A stretch of 38,151 nucleotides of DNA. Origin: Pseudanabaena mucicola FACHB-723 (lineage in GTDB: Bacteria > Cyanobacteriota > Cyanobacteriia > Pseudanabaenales > Pseudanabaenaceae). Below the pieces are notes generated by a model. The model worked only from the letters and a program-made list of their open reading frames with translations. It did no database searches and had not been told where the DNA came from. Position numbers and translations under genes: made by a program. The stretch spans positions 1-38,151 of the forward strand of contig NZ_JACJQB010000033.1 of assembly GCF_014696385.1 (NCBI RefSeq), written 5' to 3'. Each line of letters starts with the position of its first letter. Position 1 is the first letter of the stretch. Below, in pieces: positions 27,242 to 35,415 of the stretch.

Positions 27242-28114
27242 CTAATCAAAGACAACTGTGCGTAGCCCTAAATCAGAGTTCGCCGATTGTCCGTAAATCA
27301 AAACACGATTTTGTAAATGCTGACGCACCGCCCTCGCAAGGACAATCCGTTCTAAATCTTTGCCTTTACGAATCAGGTCAGTCACCGAATCACGATGCGA
27401 AACCCGAATTACATCTTGTTCAATAATTGGTCCTTCGTCTAGTTCATCGGTGACATAATGGGCAGTTGCCCCAATGATCTTGACACCACGTTTATAGGCG
27501 CGATGGTAAGGATTTGCTCCCGCAAAAGCGGGTAGAAATGAATGGTGAATATTAATCACCTGTGGAAACTGTGCTAGAAATTCAGGGCTTAACACCTGCA
27601 TATATTTTGCCAGCACCACCAGATCGATTTTGTATTGCTTGAGTAAGGCAAGTTGCTGCTTTTCCTGCGCCAATTTATTGTCAGGTGCGATCGCAATATG
27701 ATGATAATTAATCCCAAAGTTGTGGGCGACCTTTTCTAAATCAGGATGATTGCTAATCACCACAGGAATCACCGCCGAAAGCTCATGGGATCTTTGCCGC
27801 AAGATCAAGTCATAGAGGCAATGATCCTGCTTAGAAACAAAAATAGCAATCCGCCTCACGTAATCAGAAAAATGAATACTCCACCTTGCCTGAATTTCCA
27901 TCGCCAATTTGGCAAAGGTTGGCTCAATCTCTGGACGCGCCAAATCGAATGTATCAAGTTCCCACTCAACCCGCATCAAAAATAATCCTGCCGTGCTATC
28001 AGCATGTTGATCGGCATGGAGAATATTCCCACCGTGGGAAAATACCCAGTCAGAAATTTTCGCCACTAGACCTTTTTGGTCGGGACAAGAAACAAGTAAA
28101 GTCGCTGTAGTCAT
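27242..28114 (-). CDS. purU: Formyltetrahydrofolate deformylase
   Basis: Hydrolyses 10-formyl-THF to formate and THF, balancing one-carbon pools. N-terminal ACT domain: TATLLVSCPDQKGLVAKISDWVF and GGNILHADQHAD. C-terminal formyltransferase fold: LVVLAKYMQVLSPEFL, INIHHSFLPAFAGANPYHRAY KRGVKIIGATAHYVTDELDEGPII and the active-site Asp/His set. An ATG at 28138 is also in frame, but the family usually begins MTTATLL, so 28114 is preferred (290 aa). An imperfect inverted repeat GATTAGGT / ACCTAATC (27219-27247) overlaps the stop codon without a T-run. Confidence 0.95.
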   Translation of the reverse strand: MTTATLLVSCPDQKGLVAKISDWVFSHGGNILHADQHADSTAGLFLMRVEWELDTFDLARPEIEPTFAKLAMEIQARWSIHFSDYVRRIAIFVSKQDHCLYDLILRQRSHELSAVIPVVISNHPDLEKVAHNFGINYHHIAIAPDNKLAQEKQQLALLKQYKIDLVVLAKYMQVLSPEFLAQFPQVINIHHSFLPAFAGANPYHRAYKRGVKIIGATAHYVTDELDEGPIIEQDVIRVSHRDSVTDLIRKGKDLERIVLARAVRQHLQNRVLIYGQSANSDLGLRTVVFD

Positions 28115-28160
28115 AGAGTTTTTCGTACTTTGCCGCATTGTGCGCTGAAGTAATATGCAA

Positions 28161-28195
28161 TGACTAAAAAGGTCGTTCTGCGAACTTTTTAGTCA
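28161..28195. terminator. Terminator overlapping the stop of the ATL gene
   Basis: Arms TGACTAAAAAGGTCG (28161-28175) and CGAACTTTTTAGTCA (28181-28195), one mismatch, loop TTCTG. On the minus strand the TAA stop codon of the alkyltransferase-like gene (28189-28191) lies within the first arm, and a T-run is on the second arm. It separates that gene from purU. Confidence 0.75.
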
Positions 28196-28533
28196 ACAGG
28201 TTGAGATTTATGTGGTTGCCACAAATATTTTCGCAGATTGATCTTACCTGCATCATTAAAGCTAATTCCTTCATTTTCCAACAGGTCACGCTGCAAATAG
28301 TCTGTGCCAAAGCGTAGGGGGGAAAGGGAGATTTCGCCTTTAGCATTAACCACACGCTGCCAAGGAATATCTAAATTTTGCATGTCAACCCGATAGAGTG
28401 CATAACCCACCAGTCTTGCCTTACCTGCTAAATTGGATAACTCCGCAATTTGTCCATAGGTCGCAACTCGTCCCAATGGGATCTGTCGCACCACATCATA
28501 AATGCGATCATAGGTTGTTGGATTGGTACTCAT
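28189..28533 (-). CDS. Alkyltransferase-like protein (ATL, MGMT family without acceptor Cys)
   Basis: 114-aa protein with the DNA-binding domain of O6-alkylguanine-DNA alkyltransferases: YDRIYDVVRQIPLGRVATYGQIAEL, then ARLVGYALYR with the Arg-finger position, then IPWQRVVNAKGEISL. The acceptor position of the usual PCHR motif holds Trp58 (PWQR), the hallmark of ATL proteins, which bind O6-alkylguanine lesions and pass them to nucleotide excision repair instead of repairing them. Both the loss of the Cys and the shortness (no N-terminal MGMT domain) support this. It is upstream of purU on the same strand, separated by a terminator. Confidence 0.9.
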   Translation of the reverse strand: MSTNPTTYDRIYDVVRQIPLGRVATYGQIAELSNLAGKARLVGYALYRVDMQNLDIPWQRVVNAKGEISLSPLRFGTDYLQRDLLENEGISFNDAGKINLRKYLWQPHKSQPVD

Positions 28534-28586
28534 GGCAATTAAGTATAGCTATAGCCAGTTATGTTAGGACAAAATCAAAAATGAGC

Positions 28587-28609
28587 GTTGCGGCGCTTCG
28601 CGCCGCAAC
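28587..28609. repeat. GC-core hairpin, copy 4 with tagged left flank
   Basis: Arms GTTGCGGCGC (28587-28596) and GCGCCGCAAC (28600-28609) with loop TTC. The left flank from 28542, AGTATAGCTATAGCC then GTTAGGACAAAATC, resembles the flank of the copy at 32339. An identical 12-mer AGTATAGCTATA recurs at 28633-28644, bracketing this hairpin. Confidence 0.85.
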
Positions 28610-28755
28610 ATGTAATCCTTCAATGGGAAGGGAGTATAGCTATAAAATTTATATTCTTTATAGATTTGGTGACTGTCGTCACTTCCATTTCCGTAAAACT
28701 TTAGCTACTATGGTAAATGTCAAAACATTAAGACATTTGCACTGGAGATACTTCA

Positions 28756-29067
28756 ATGCTAGCGGCGGAATGCATCGATTCCAGAGCTACAGTAAATACA
28801 GAAGAGAAACGGCGAACGACAACCCGCATAGCTATGCGGGTACCGAGAAGCTGTTACGGAGAACCCATCATCTCTCGTCTCTCTTGTGAACATGGTCTAA
28901 CCGTGAATATCATTGCCGCCCTTCTAGGCGAAAGCCGAGATGAGGATGGCTGGTTCACTTTAGAGCTAACTGGAACAACTCAACAAATTCAAACTGGAAT
29001 TATTTATTTAGAAGAGTTAGATTTAGAAATCTGGGATAAAACGGCAGTCGAAGAGGAAAGCTGGTAA
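28756..29067 (+). CDS. Stand-alone NIL-domain protein
   Basis: 103-aa protein consisting mostly of a NIL domain, the ACT-like ligand-binding domain found at the C-terminus of the MetN methionine-importer ATPase. Visible: TTRIAMRVPRSCYGEPIISRL, VNIIAALLGESRDEDGWFTLEL and QIQTGIIYLEELDLEIW. There is no ATPase or ferredoxin part. It may act as a small regulator or partner sensing an amino acid, but this is inferred. GGAG lies 9 nt before the ATG, and an inverted repeat (AAATGTC 28715-28721 / GACATTT 28732-28738) stands just upstream in the leader. It is convergent with the peroxiredoxin gene. Confidence 0.82.
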   Translation: MLAAECIDSRATVNTEEKRRTTTRIAMRVPRSCYGEPIISRLSCEHGLTVNIIAALLGESRDEDGWFTLELTGTTQQIQTGIIYLEELDLEIWDKTAVEEESW

Positions 29068-29080
29068 GAATAGTTTTTAA

Positions 29081-29125
29081 AACCCAAAAGGGGTGCGGCG
29101 CTAAGCGCCGCACCCCTTTTGGGTT
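29081..29125. repeat. GC-core hairpin, copy 5 (21-bp arms), convergent terminator
   Basis: Perfect 21-bp arms (29081-29101, 29105-29125) around TAA: outer AACCCAAAA / TTTTGGGTT, middle GGGGT / ACCCC, core GCGGCGC / GCGCCGC. It lies between the convergent NIL and peroxiredoxin genes and is likely to end both transcripts. Confidence 0.9.
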
Positions 29126-29139
29126 AATGCCTATGGCGA

Positions 29140-29781
29140 TTATTTGTTGGGCTGAGGAGTCAAACGCAAGTAAGGTTTAACAGGATTAAATCCTTTAGGG
29201 AACTTGGTCTTGGCTTCTTCATTAGAAACTGAAGGCACAATTACACAATCATCGCCATCTTTCCAGTTAGCAGGGGTAGCGACGCTGTAGTTATCAGTCA
29301 ACTGCAAAGAGTCAATAACACGCAGGATTTCGTCAAAGTTACGACCTGTGCTAGCAGGATAGGTCAAGCTCAGACGGAGCTTTTTGTTGTTGTCGATGAT
29401 AAACACCGATCGCACGGTCAAGGTATTACCTGTTGCCGAGTTAGGGTGAATCATGTCATAGAGTTCCGAAACTTTTTTGTCCTCGTCAGCAAGAATCGGA
29501 TAGTTGAGGGTAGCATTTTGAGTTTCTTCAATATCGCTAACCCAGCCCTTGTGAGATTCAACGCCATCGACGCTCAAGGCAATCGCCTTAATGTTGCGCT
29601 TGTCAAATTCTGGCTTGAGCTTAGCCACAGTGCCTAGCTCGGTGGTGCAAACAGGAGTGAAATCCTTGGGGTGAGAGAATAAAATTGCCCATTGATCACC
29701 GATCCACTCATGAAAGTTAATTACGCCTTCGGTAGAGTCTTGAGTAAAATCGGGTACGGTATCGCCTAAACGCAGTGTCAT
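29140..29781 (-). CDS. 1-Cys peroxiredoxin (Prx6 type)
   Basis: Thiol peroxidase reducing H2O2 and alkyl peroxides in the cytosol. The peroxidatic Cys is C45 in HPKDFTPVCTTELG. The long C-terminal arm characteristic of the 1-Cys group is present, with PANWKDGDDCVIVPSVSNEEAKTKFPKGF, and there is no VCP resolving-Cys motif. 213 aa is standard for cyanobacterial 1-Cys Prx. It is preceded by a 300-bp AT-rich region and followed by a convergent hairpin. Confidence 0.94.
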   Translation of the reverse strand: MTLRLGDTVPDFTQDSTEGVINFHEWIGDQWAILFSHPKDFTPVCTTELGTVAKLKPEFDKRNIKAIALSVDGVESHKGWVSDIEETQNATLNYPILADEDKKVSELYDMIHPNSATGNTLTVRSVFIIDNNKKLRLSLTYPASTGRNFDEILRVIDSLQLTDNYSVATPANWKDGDDCVIVPSVSNEEAKTKFPKGFNPVKPYLRLTPQPNK

Positions 29782-30085
29782 AGTTTTTAGTCTAGTGTTT
29801 TAGTTCGGTCTTCTTTGTTACAAATCTAAGATACAAGATCATTGGAAAAACAACTAGCCCCATAGGGCGGTATTCCCATAGCTTTACTGTAGATTATGAC
29901 ACTATCCTCTGAAAGTTGAGTAAAAGTTAACTAGAGTTAATGATTATGCGATTATCGATAATCTGCGTAGTTAATATTGCGATCGCAATATTCCAAACAA
30001 TTGACATTATGCAAATTTTACCCCACACTTAATAACTGCCAGTTAGATGCGTCAGAGCAGATAGCTCGACAGATAACCAACCAAT
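29782..30085. other. Gene-free region between prx and tRNA-Leu
   Basis: About 300 AT-rich bases holding the leftward promoter of the peroxiredoxin gene and the rightward promoter of tRNA-Leu. I see one HIP1 octamer, near 29981, but no convincing -35/-10 pair, riboswitch or open reading frame. Confidence 0.5.
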
Positions 30086-30167
30086 GCGGAACTGGCGGAA
30101 TTGGTAGACGCGCATGTTTCAGGTACATGTGTTGAAAGACTTGGGGGTTCAAGTCCCCCGTTCCGCA
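30086..30167 (+). tRNA. tRNA-Leu (anticodon CAG)
   Basis: Class II tRNA of 82 nt. The acceptor stem is GCGGAAC / GTTCCGC with discriminator A. The D-arm contains GGTAGACGC. The anticodon stem is CATGT / ACATG around TTCAGGT, giving anticodon CAG for Leu. A long variable arm (TTGAAAGACTT region) precedes the T-arm GGGGGTTCAAGTCCCCC. The 3' CCA is not encoded. Terminator follows directly. Confidence 0.95.
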
Positions 30168-30210
30168 TAAACAACAAAAAAGCTCGCAGTGCGAGCTTTT
30201 TTGTTGTTTA
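30168..30210. terminator. Bidirectional terminator tRNA-Leu / ftsH
   Basis: 20-bp perfect arms (30168-30187, 30191-30210) with loop AGT; stem AAAAAAGCTCGC / GCGAGCTTTTTT. It starts at the base after tRNA-Leu and ends 15 bases from the ftsH stop codon. Confidence 0.9.
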
Positions 30211-30224
30211 GAATAGCAATTAAC

Positions 30225-32096
30225 TTACAGTGCAGCAGCCAATTTTAATTCATTGGTTTCCAAAATCTGTTGTAGCTCTTCAGCATCAACAGTTTCACGC
30301 TCAACAAGATCGTGGGCAATCTTATCAAGAATATGGCGATTGTCAATTAACAGTTGCTTGGCACGACGGTAAGCATCAGCTACTAAAATACCAACTTCTT
30401 CATCAATAGTAGCTGCGGTTTCTTCGGAGAAATCACGCTCAGCGGCAATATCACGACCTAAGAACATATTGCCATTAGAACGACCGAGAGCAACTGGACC
30501 AAGCTTCTCGCTCATGCCAAAACGCATCACCATTTGACGCGCAATCGAGGCAACCTGTTGTAGGTCACTGGATGCACCTGTGGTAACTTCCTCATCACCA
30601 AAGACGATTTCTTCAGCAATGCGACCACCAAGGGCAACAGCCATTTGGTTTTGCAAATAGGCACGGCTCTGCATTCTTTCTTCAGTAGGCAAGAACCATG
30701 TTAGGCCGCCAGCACGACCACGGGGAATGATGGTTACTTTTTGAATTGCGTCATAGTCAGGCATCAAAGCGCCGACTAGAGCATGACCAGCTTCATGGTA
30801 AGCAACTAATTCTTTGCGCTTTTCGCTCATGACGCGATCTTTCTTCTCAGGTCCAACCAAGACACGATCAACCGCATCATTGATTTCATCCATCGAGATT
30901 TCGGTCAAGTTGCGACGAGCCGCAAGAATTGCAGCTTCGTTCAACAGGTTAGAAAGATCAGCGCCTGTAAATCCGGGGGTACGACGGGCAATCTTTTCGA
31001 GATCAACATCCTTAGATAGAGTCTTACCGCGTGCATGGACTCCAAGAATTTCGAGACGACCCGCAAAGTCAGGACGATCAACTACCACTTGACGATCGAA
31101 ACGACCGGGACGTAGTAGTGCGGCATCGAGAACATCAGGACGGTTAGTTGCTGCCACAATGATGATGCCTGTGTTGCCTTCAAAGCCATCCATTTCAGTA
31201 AGTAACTGGTTGAGGGTTTGTTCACGCTCATCATTACCACCACCGAGACCAGCTCCGCGTTGACGACCAACTGCATCAATTTCATCGATAAATACGATAC
31301 ATGGTGCGTTTGCTTTAGCTTGCTCGAACAGGTCACGCACACGGGATGCGCCCACACCAACGAACATTTCTACGAATTCAGAACCAGAAATACTGAAGAA
31401 AGGTACGCCAGCTTCACCAGCAACAGCACGGGCTAGTAGGGTTTTACCTGTTCCGGGGGGGCCAACTAGCAGTACGCCTTTAGGAATTTTTGCGCCGACA
31501 GCGGTAAAGCGATCAGGATTTTTGAGGAAGTCTACAACTTCGGTCAGTTCAAACTTGGCTTGCTCAATACCAGCAACATCGGTGAAGGTGACTTGGGTTT
31601 GAGGCTCCATCTGCACACGGGCGCGGGACTTACCAAAGTTCATGGCTTGGTTGCCAGGACCAGATTGGGCGCGACGGAGTAGAAAGAACAAGCCAACTAA
31701 AAGGAGGATTGGCAAAATCAGACTACTTAAGGTTTGAATCAATGCGCCATCGGTGCGGCGAGGAGCGACATCTAGTTCAACATTGTTGTCTCTGAGGGTT
31801 TTGATGAAGTCAGGGTCGTTAGGCAAATTGACACGCACTTTTTTCTTGCCTTCTGGTCCACCGGGGATGGTAGCTTCTGCAAAAGTGCGATCGGGGCTAA
31901 GGGTAATCCGAGAAACACCTGCGGGAGTTTTTCTTACCTCTTCGAGTAATTTGCTGTAGCGCCATTCGCTTTGAGCGGCGGGCTGACTATCGAGCAGAGT
32001 TGTCCCTAAGGTAATGACAACGATGCCAAGCAGTGCATATAGACCAAAGTTTTTCCACTTTTTATTATTATTGTCGTTTTTATTATTGCTTTTCAC
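30225..32096 (-). CDS. ftsH: ATP-dependent zinc metalloprotease FtsH (FtsH3-like)
   Basis: Thylakoid or plasma-membrane AAA protease; FtsH2/FtsH3 complexes degrade damaged D1 during photosystem II repair, and FtsH1/FtsH3 complexes act elsewhere. Two N-terminal membrane helices ([15 protein letters not shown] and [18 protein letters not shown]) flank a lumenal loop. AAA domain: [30 protein letters not shown], second region of homology [20 protein letters not shown]. Zn site: [17 protein letters not shown] (about residue 430). The N-terminal [14 protein letters not shown] is FtsH3-like by memory. Start: no ATG exists; the frame opens at TTG 32141, but GTG 32096 has GGAG eight bases upstream and gives the usual 623 aa, so I prefer it. 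Confidence 0.95.
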   Translation of the reverse strand: MKSNNKNDNNNKKWKNFGLYALLGIVVITLGTTLLDSQPAAQSEWRYSKLLEEVRKTPAGVSRITLSPDRTFAEATIPGGPEGKKKVRVNLPNDPDFIKTLRDNNVELDVAPRRTDGALIQTLSSLILPILLLVGLFFLLRRAQSGPGNQAMNFGKSRARVQMEPQTQVTFTDVAGIEQAKFELTEVVDFLKNPDRFTAVGAKIPKGVLLVGPPGTGKTLLARAVAGEAGVPFFSISGSEFVEMFVGVGASRVRDLFEQAKANAPCIVFIDEIDAVGRQRGAGLGGGNDEREQTLNQLLTEMDGFEGNTGIIIVAATNRPDVLDAALLRPGRFDRQVVVDRPDFAGRLEILGVHARGKTLSKDVDLEKIARRTPGFTGADLSNLLNEAAILAARRNLTEISMDEINDAVDRVLVGPEKKDRVMSEKRKELVAYHEAGHALVGALMPDYDAIQKVTIIPRGRAGGLTWFLPTEERMQSRAYLQNQMAVALGGRIAEEIVFGDEEVTTGASSDLQQVASIARQMVMRFGMSEKLGPVALGRSNGNMFLGRDIAAERDFSEETAATIDEEVGILVADAYRRAKQLLIDNRHILDKIAHDLVERETVDAEELQQILETNELKLAAAL

Positions 32097-32141
32097 TACT
32101 ACTGCTCCATCAATAGAGATGTTCTTAGACGATTTTGCCAA

Positions 32142-32338
32142 GAACGAATGATTTAATTAACTAATCTTAACGCAAGCAGTCTAGGATCTATCGTAACGAC
32201 CTCAGAATCCGTCTTTGGATCGATAATGCTGGTGCTGGTTTAGCGGTGAGCATTAGCTAACGGCAAACTCTGTAAACTGACGCATACAGCTTGCATCTAT
32301 ATGTATAGATGTATAGCTTAGCCGTTAGGACAAATCCA
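32142..32338. other. Upstream region of ftsH with small repeats
   Basis: No gene seen. Contains CATCTAT-ATGT-ATAGATG (32294-32311) and a distant 8-bp pair CTAACGGC (32257-32264) / GCCGTTAG (32321-32328). The tail TATAGCTTAGCC...GTTAGGACAAAT is the flank tag shared with the hairpin near 28587. The ftsH promoter must lie here on the minus strand. Confidence 0.5.
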
Positions 32339-32389
32339 AAACCCAAAATAGAGTTGCGGCGCGAAGCGCCGCAACTCTATTTTGGGTTT
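32339..32389. repeat. GC-core hairpin, copy 6 (24-bp arms)
   Basis: Perfect 24-bp arms (32339-32362, 32366-32389) with loop GAA: outer AAACCCAAAA / TTTTGGGTTT, middle TAGAGTT / AACTCTA, core GCGGCGC / GCGCCGC. It is between the divergent side of ftsH and tRNA-Gly, downstream of tRNA-Gly on the minus strand. Confidence 0.9.
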
Positions 32390-32466
32390 GTGTCTTGACT
32401 TGCTTGACTATAGGTATACACGTACAACACAGACATTTGTAAAGGAAAATAAGATTGAAGTATTTA

Positions 32467-32537
32467 AGCGAATGGCGGGAATCGAACCCGCAACATCTGC
32501 TTGGAAGGCAGAGGTTTTACCACTAAACTACATTCGC
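32467..32537 (-). tRNA. tRNA-Gly (anticodon TCC)
   Basis: 71-nt tRNA on the minus strand. Acceptor stem GCGAATG / CATTCGC with discriminator T; anticodon stem TCTGC / GCAGA around CTTCCAA, anticodon TCC for Gly; T-arm GCGGGTTCGATTCCCGC. The 3' CCA is not encoded. Confidence 0.95.
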
Positions 32538-32623
32538 GAGTGCATAGTTATCTCATGCAGTTAACAATGATAGCAGCGATCGCAATTTTGTCAAAACTTT
32601 TTTCAAAAATCCTCGCTAGCTAT

Positions 32624-33385
32624 TTAAAACTCGCAATAGCCTTGATCCATTTCGATGCGATCTAAGACTTTCAGTCCACGGGGATCTCCAAGTTTCCTCA
32701 AGGCATTTCTCGCGTCGGTCTGTACACTTAGGTCATCATCATCAAGGGCATTGATCAAGGCATCTACAGCATCATGATAGATTTCGTCATCAAAATCAGA
32801 CTCACGACTCATTTTTACAATCAATTTACCCAGTGACCATGCACAGTTGCCACGAACCGCAGACATGGTGTCATCGGTTAAAGCAGTAGTCAAAATCTCG
32901 ATCGCTTGGATATCGCCTAACTGTCCCAAGGCACTGGCTGCCCACAGACGTACAGCCGTAATGTCATATTTCAGTGCCGAGATGAGTGGTTGCAAACCTA
33001 ATGTGGCACGGCATGTGCCTAAAGCCCAAACGATTCCTTTGCGGACATAGCCGTTCCAGTCTTGGTTAAGTTGGGCAATTAGAGGTTGGATCGCCAGATC
33101 GCTTTTATTTCTACCAAGCGCATAGGCGGCACTGACACGCACTAGAGGGCATTCATCCTGTAGAAGTTCAATTAGTCTGGGAATCGCTCTTTGATCTTCC
33201 AATTCACAAAAAGCTCTCGCTGCTTGCATTCTCTCTAAAATAATGTCTGAGTTGAGCAGTGCCAACATCTCGTCAGGATCGGGAAGAGGCATTTCCTCTT
33301 CGGGTGGCAAGTCCAAGGGACTGAGGGGGGAGGCTTCGATGTCTAAAATATTTAAGTCGTCATTGCGTGTCATGGCGATTGTCAT
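32624..33385 (-). CDS. HEAT-repeat (PBS-lyase-like repeat) protein
   Basis: 253-aa solenoid protein. After an acidic, Pro-rich leader (SPLSPLDLPPEEEMPLPDPD) about five or six HEAT-like repeats follow: ERMQAARAFCELEDQRAIPRL, VRVSAAYALGRNKSDLAIQPL, VRKGIVWALGTCRATLGLQPL, VRLWAASALGQLGDIQAIEIL, VRGNCAWSLGKLIVKM and VQTDARNALRKLGDPRGLKVL. These resemble the repeats of CpcE/NblB-type proteins but lack any specific lyase signature, so a protein-binding scaffold is the safest call. An alternative start is the ATG four codons later. It stands alone between tRNA-Gly and the APH-fold kinase. Confidence 0.85.
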   Translation of the reverse strand: MTIAMTRNDDLNILDIEASPLSPLDLPPEEEMPLPDPDEMLALLNSDIILERMQAARAFCELEDQRAIPRLIELLQDECPLVRVSAAYALGRNKSDLAIQPLIAQLNQDWNGYVRKGIVWALGTCRATLGLQPLISALKYDITAVRLWAASALGQLGDIQAIEILTTALTDDTMSAVRGNCAWSLGKLIVKMSRESDFDDEIYHDAVDALINALDDDDLSVQTDARNALRKLGDPRGLKVLDRIEMDQGYCEF

Positions 33386-33514
33386 GGCAAAAGATTGAGC
33401 AGAACGGGCTGCCCCACGGTGTAGTTGATATCTTACAGTATTGGAGACAAAAAATTAGAGGGAGCTGTTTTGCCGCTCTTGCTAATTGCTGACAACGCGG
33501 AACAATCTATATTT

Positions 33515-34537
33515 TTAGAATGGCTTCCAGTCGGGCGATCTCAACATCTTGAAATGTTCGAGGCGATAGTGAAAGTAGCTATGATCAAGTTTGCTGTGAT
33601 TATGGACAATCGCAGATTTAACACTAATCGCCCATGACCAAATCTGGGCAACTTGCATTAAGGGTTGCATACATGTCAGTTCTATAACTTCAAGGGGTTG
33701 CACTGCTTGATACCCCTGCAAAAAAGCTTTACGAACACTAGGACTGATGCCTGCTTGCAAAGTCACCTGCAAAAATTTGGCAATGTCAAACGAGCGCCAA
33801 CCATAACCGCATTGGTCAAAGTCAAACAGGGTGATCTCATTATTTTCGGTGAAATGGACATTGCCACTATGAGGGTCGCCCCAACAAACGCTCCAAATCG
33901 GCGCTTCTTGAGGTAAATGACAAATTTGTTCTTTGATATTTGCGATCGCATCGTTCATATACAATCTTGCGGATGTAGTTAAAAACGGTGCTAGATCTCG
34001 CAAAGAGTCATCTAATAAATAGTCAATTGTTAAGTGAGTGCGGTGGGCATGACATTGAAATTTTTGAGATACCCTATGCAAATTTGCCAGTGTTTCCCCT
34101 AATTTTTGCGCCTGTAATCGATTTAGATCACCGACAGCAACTTGCCCTGCGGCATAGGTAAATAAACAAGCATAGCGCTTGCCCTCAAGGGCAGGGATCT
34201 CGATCGCTAATTTGCCGTCATGGGTACTGAGGGGATAGGCAACAGGAATATGATTTTGATGTAAAAACTCTAATAATTCGAGTTCAAATTCAATTTCAGA
34301 CTGCGATCGCCAATGGGTATGGGAAACTCGCAATACATAGTGGTTATCTCCTGATTCCACTAGATAAATGTCGCTGAGTCCCCGCATCCAAAAGACACAA
34401 TTGGTAACTTTACCGATCGCATAATGGCACAGCACACGATCAACTAATGCCTGCGGTGCAAGGGTGGAATAGGTAACGGGAAAGAGATGGTCAGGCATAT
34501 GGGAGACATGCTTTAGAGACCGATCCGCGACGGGCAT
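33515..34537 (-). CDS. Aminoglycoside/choline-kinase-fold phosphotransferase
   Basis: 340-aa member of the APH (choline kinase-like) superfamily. Nucleotide-lobe signals: SDIYLVESGDNHYVLRVSHTHW, where Arg in LRVSH takes the usual Lys/Arg position. Catalytic loop VCWGDPHSGNVHFTENNEI matches the HGDxHxxN consensus with His replaced by Trp. The metal Asp is in ITLFDFDQCGYGWRSFDIAKF. These proteins phosphorylate small alcohols or amino sugars; the substrate is unknown and an antibiotic role is not implied. A second possible start is Met14 (34498, MPDHLFPVTYS), which looks like the conserved N-terminus. Confidence 0.85.
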   Translation of the reverse strand: MPVADRSLKHVSHMPDHLFPVTYSTLAPQALVDRVLCHYAIGKVTNCVFWMRGLSDIYLVESGDNHYVLRVSHTHWRSQSEIEFELELLEFLHQNHIPVAYPLSTHDGKLAIEIPALEGKRYACLFTYAAGQVAVGDLNRLQAQKLGETLANLHRVSQKFQCHAHRTHLTIDYLLDDSLRDLAPFLTTSARLYMNDAIANIKEQICHLPQEAPIWSVCWGDPHSGNVHFTENNEITLFDFDQCGYGWRSFDIAKFLQVTLQAGISPSVRKAFLQGYQAVQPLEVIELTCMQPLMQVAQIWSWAISVKSAIVHNHSKLDHSYFHYRLEHFKMLRSPDWKPF

Positions 34538-34684
34538 AGAGATCGATAAGTTGGTGAATTTTGGATGTTATCCACATATACCGTAGAGTCAAAATCAAAA
34601 TTGTTTGTCAAAAACCAAACAACATTTTTTGCCTGATTGCCAACCTTTTTATCTAGGTTTTATTTTCAGGTATCCTTGAATACT

Positions 34685-35395
34685 ATGCAAAACTCTTCAA
34701 CTTCCCAACCCCAAAGTCCCCCTAGTGAACTCATTGTCAACGTTAGCAATGAGAATGTATCGCGACGAGCGCGTGTGCGTGAACATGTTAACCCACTAGC
34801 AAAAAAATATAGTGTGGCGGTTGCACCACCAATATGGACAGATGTCTATGCAGATTTTTCACAACCCCTTAGCCTTGATATTGGCTCGGCGCGGGGACGC
34901 TATATTTTGCAGATGGCACAGCTCAAGCCCGATTGGAATTTTTTGGGATTGGAAATTAGAGAGCCGTTAGTCGATCGCTGTAATGAAGTGCGCGACGAAT
35001 TGAATTTAAAGAACTTGCATTACATCTTTTGCAATGCCAATGTATCGCTAGCGGGACTGTTAACCAAAAGCTCATTGAGGGAAGTAACGATTCAATTTCC
35101 CGATCCTTGGTTTAAACGTCGGCAACAGAAACGTCGTGCTGTCCAACCTGAGTTAGTCGCCACTTTAGCAGACTTGCTTGTGCCTAATGCCGATGTGTTT
35201 TTGCAGTCTGATGTGTTGGAAGTAGCCGAAGATATGCGCCAACATTTTGATGCTAATGAAAATTTTGTTAATCTGGCAGGAGCAGGGAATTTTGCTGACG
35301 ATACAATTTTTCCTGAGCATATTCCCACTGAACGCGAAAGCTCAGTAATCTCTCAAGGTTTGCCTGTATACCGCGCCTACTTTAAACGCAAGTAA
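34685..35395 (+). CDS. trmB: tRNA (guanine-N7-)-methyltransferase
   Basis: SAM-dependent enzyme making m7G46 in tRNA. Motif I LSLDIGSARGRYILQMAQ, then WNFLGLEIREPLVDRC, NLKNLHYIFCNAN and the TrmB signature VTIQFPDPWFKRRQQKRR, followed by AVQPELVATLADLL. The frame extends to a TTG at 34637; the ATG 34685 (MQNSSTSQPQSPPSEL) gives a typical 236-aa protein with a short disordered N-terminus. The P450 gene begins 20 bp downstream on the same strand. Confidence 0.95.
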   Translation: MQNSSTSQPQSPPSELIVNVSNENVSRRARVREHVNPLAKKYSVAVAPPIWTDVYADFSQPLSLDIGSARGRYILQMAQLKPDWNFLGLEIREPLVDRCNEVRDELNLKNLHYIFCNANVSLAGLLTKSSLREVTIQFPDPWFKRRQQKRRAVQPELVATLADLLVPNADVFLQSDVLEVAEDMRQHFDANENFVNLAGAGNFADDTIFPEHIPTERESSVISQGLPVYRAYFKRK

Positions 35396-35415
35396 ACGTC
35401 AGTAAACATAAATAA

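Noticed and set aside
28398-28889. 163-codon plus-strand frame
   Set aside because: Runs antisense to the ATL gene, through the hairpin and into the NIL gene in another frame; composition is not protein-like.
32382-32564. 60-codon frame across tRNA-Gly
   Set aside because: It is the antisense translation of the tRNA gene, with the usual MAGIEPATSAWKAEVLPLNY pattern of such false genes.
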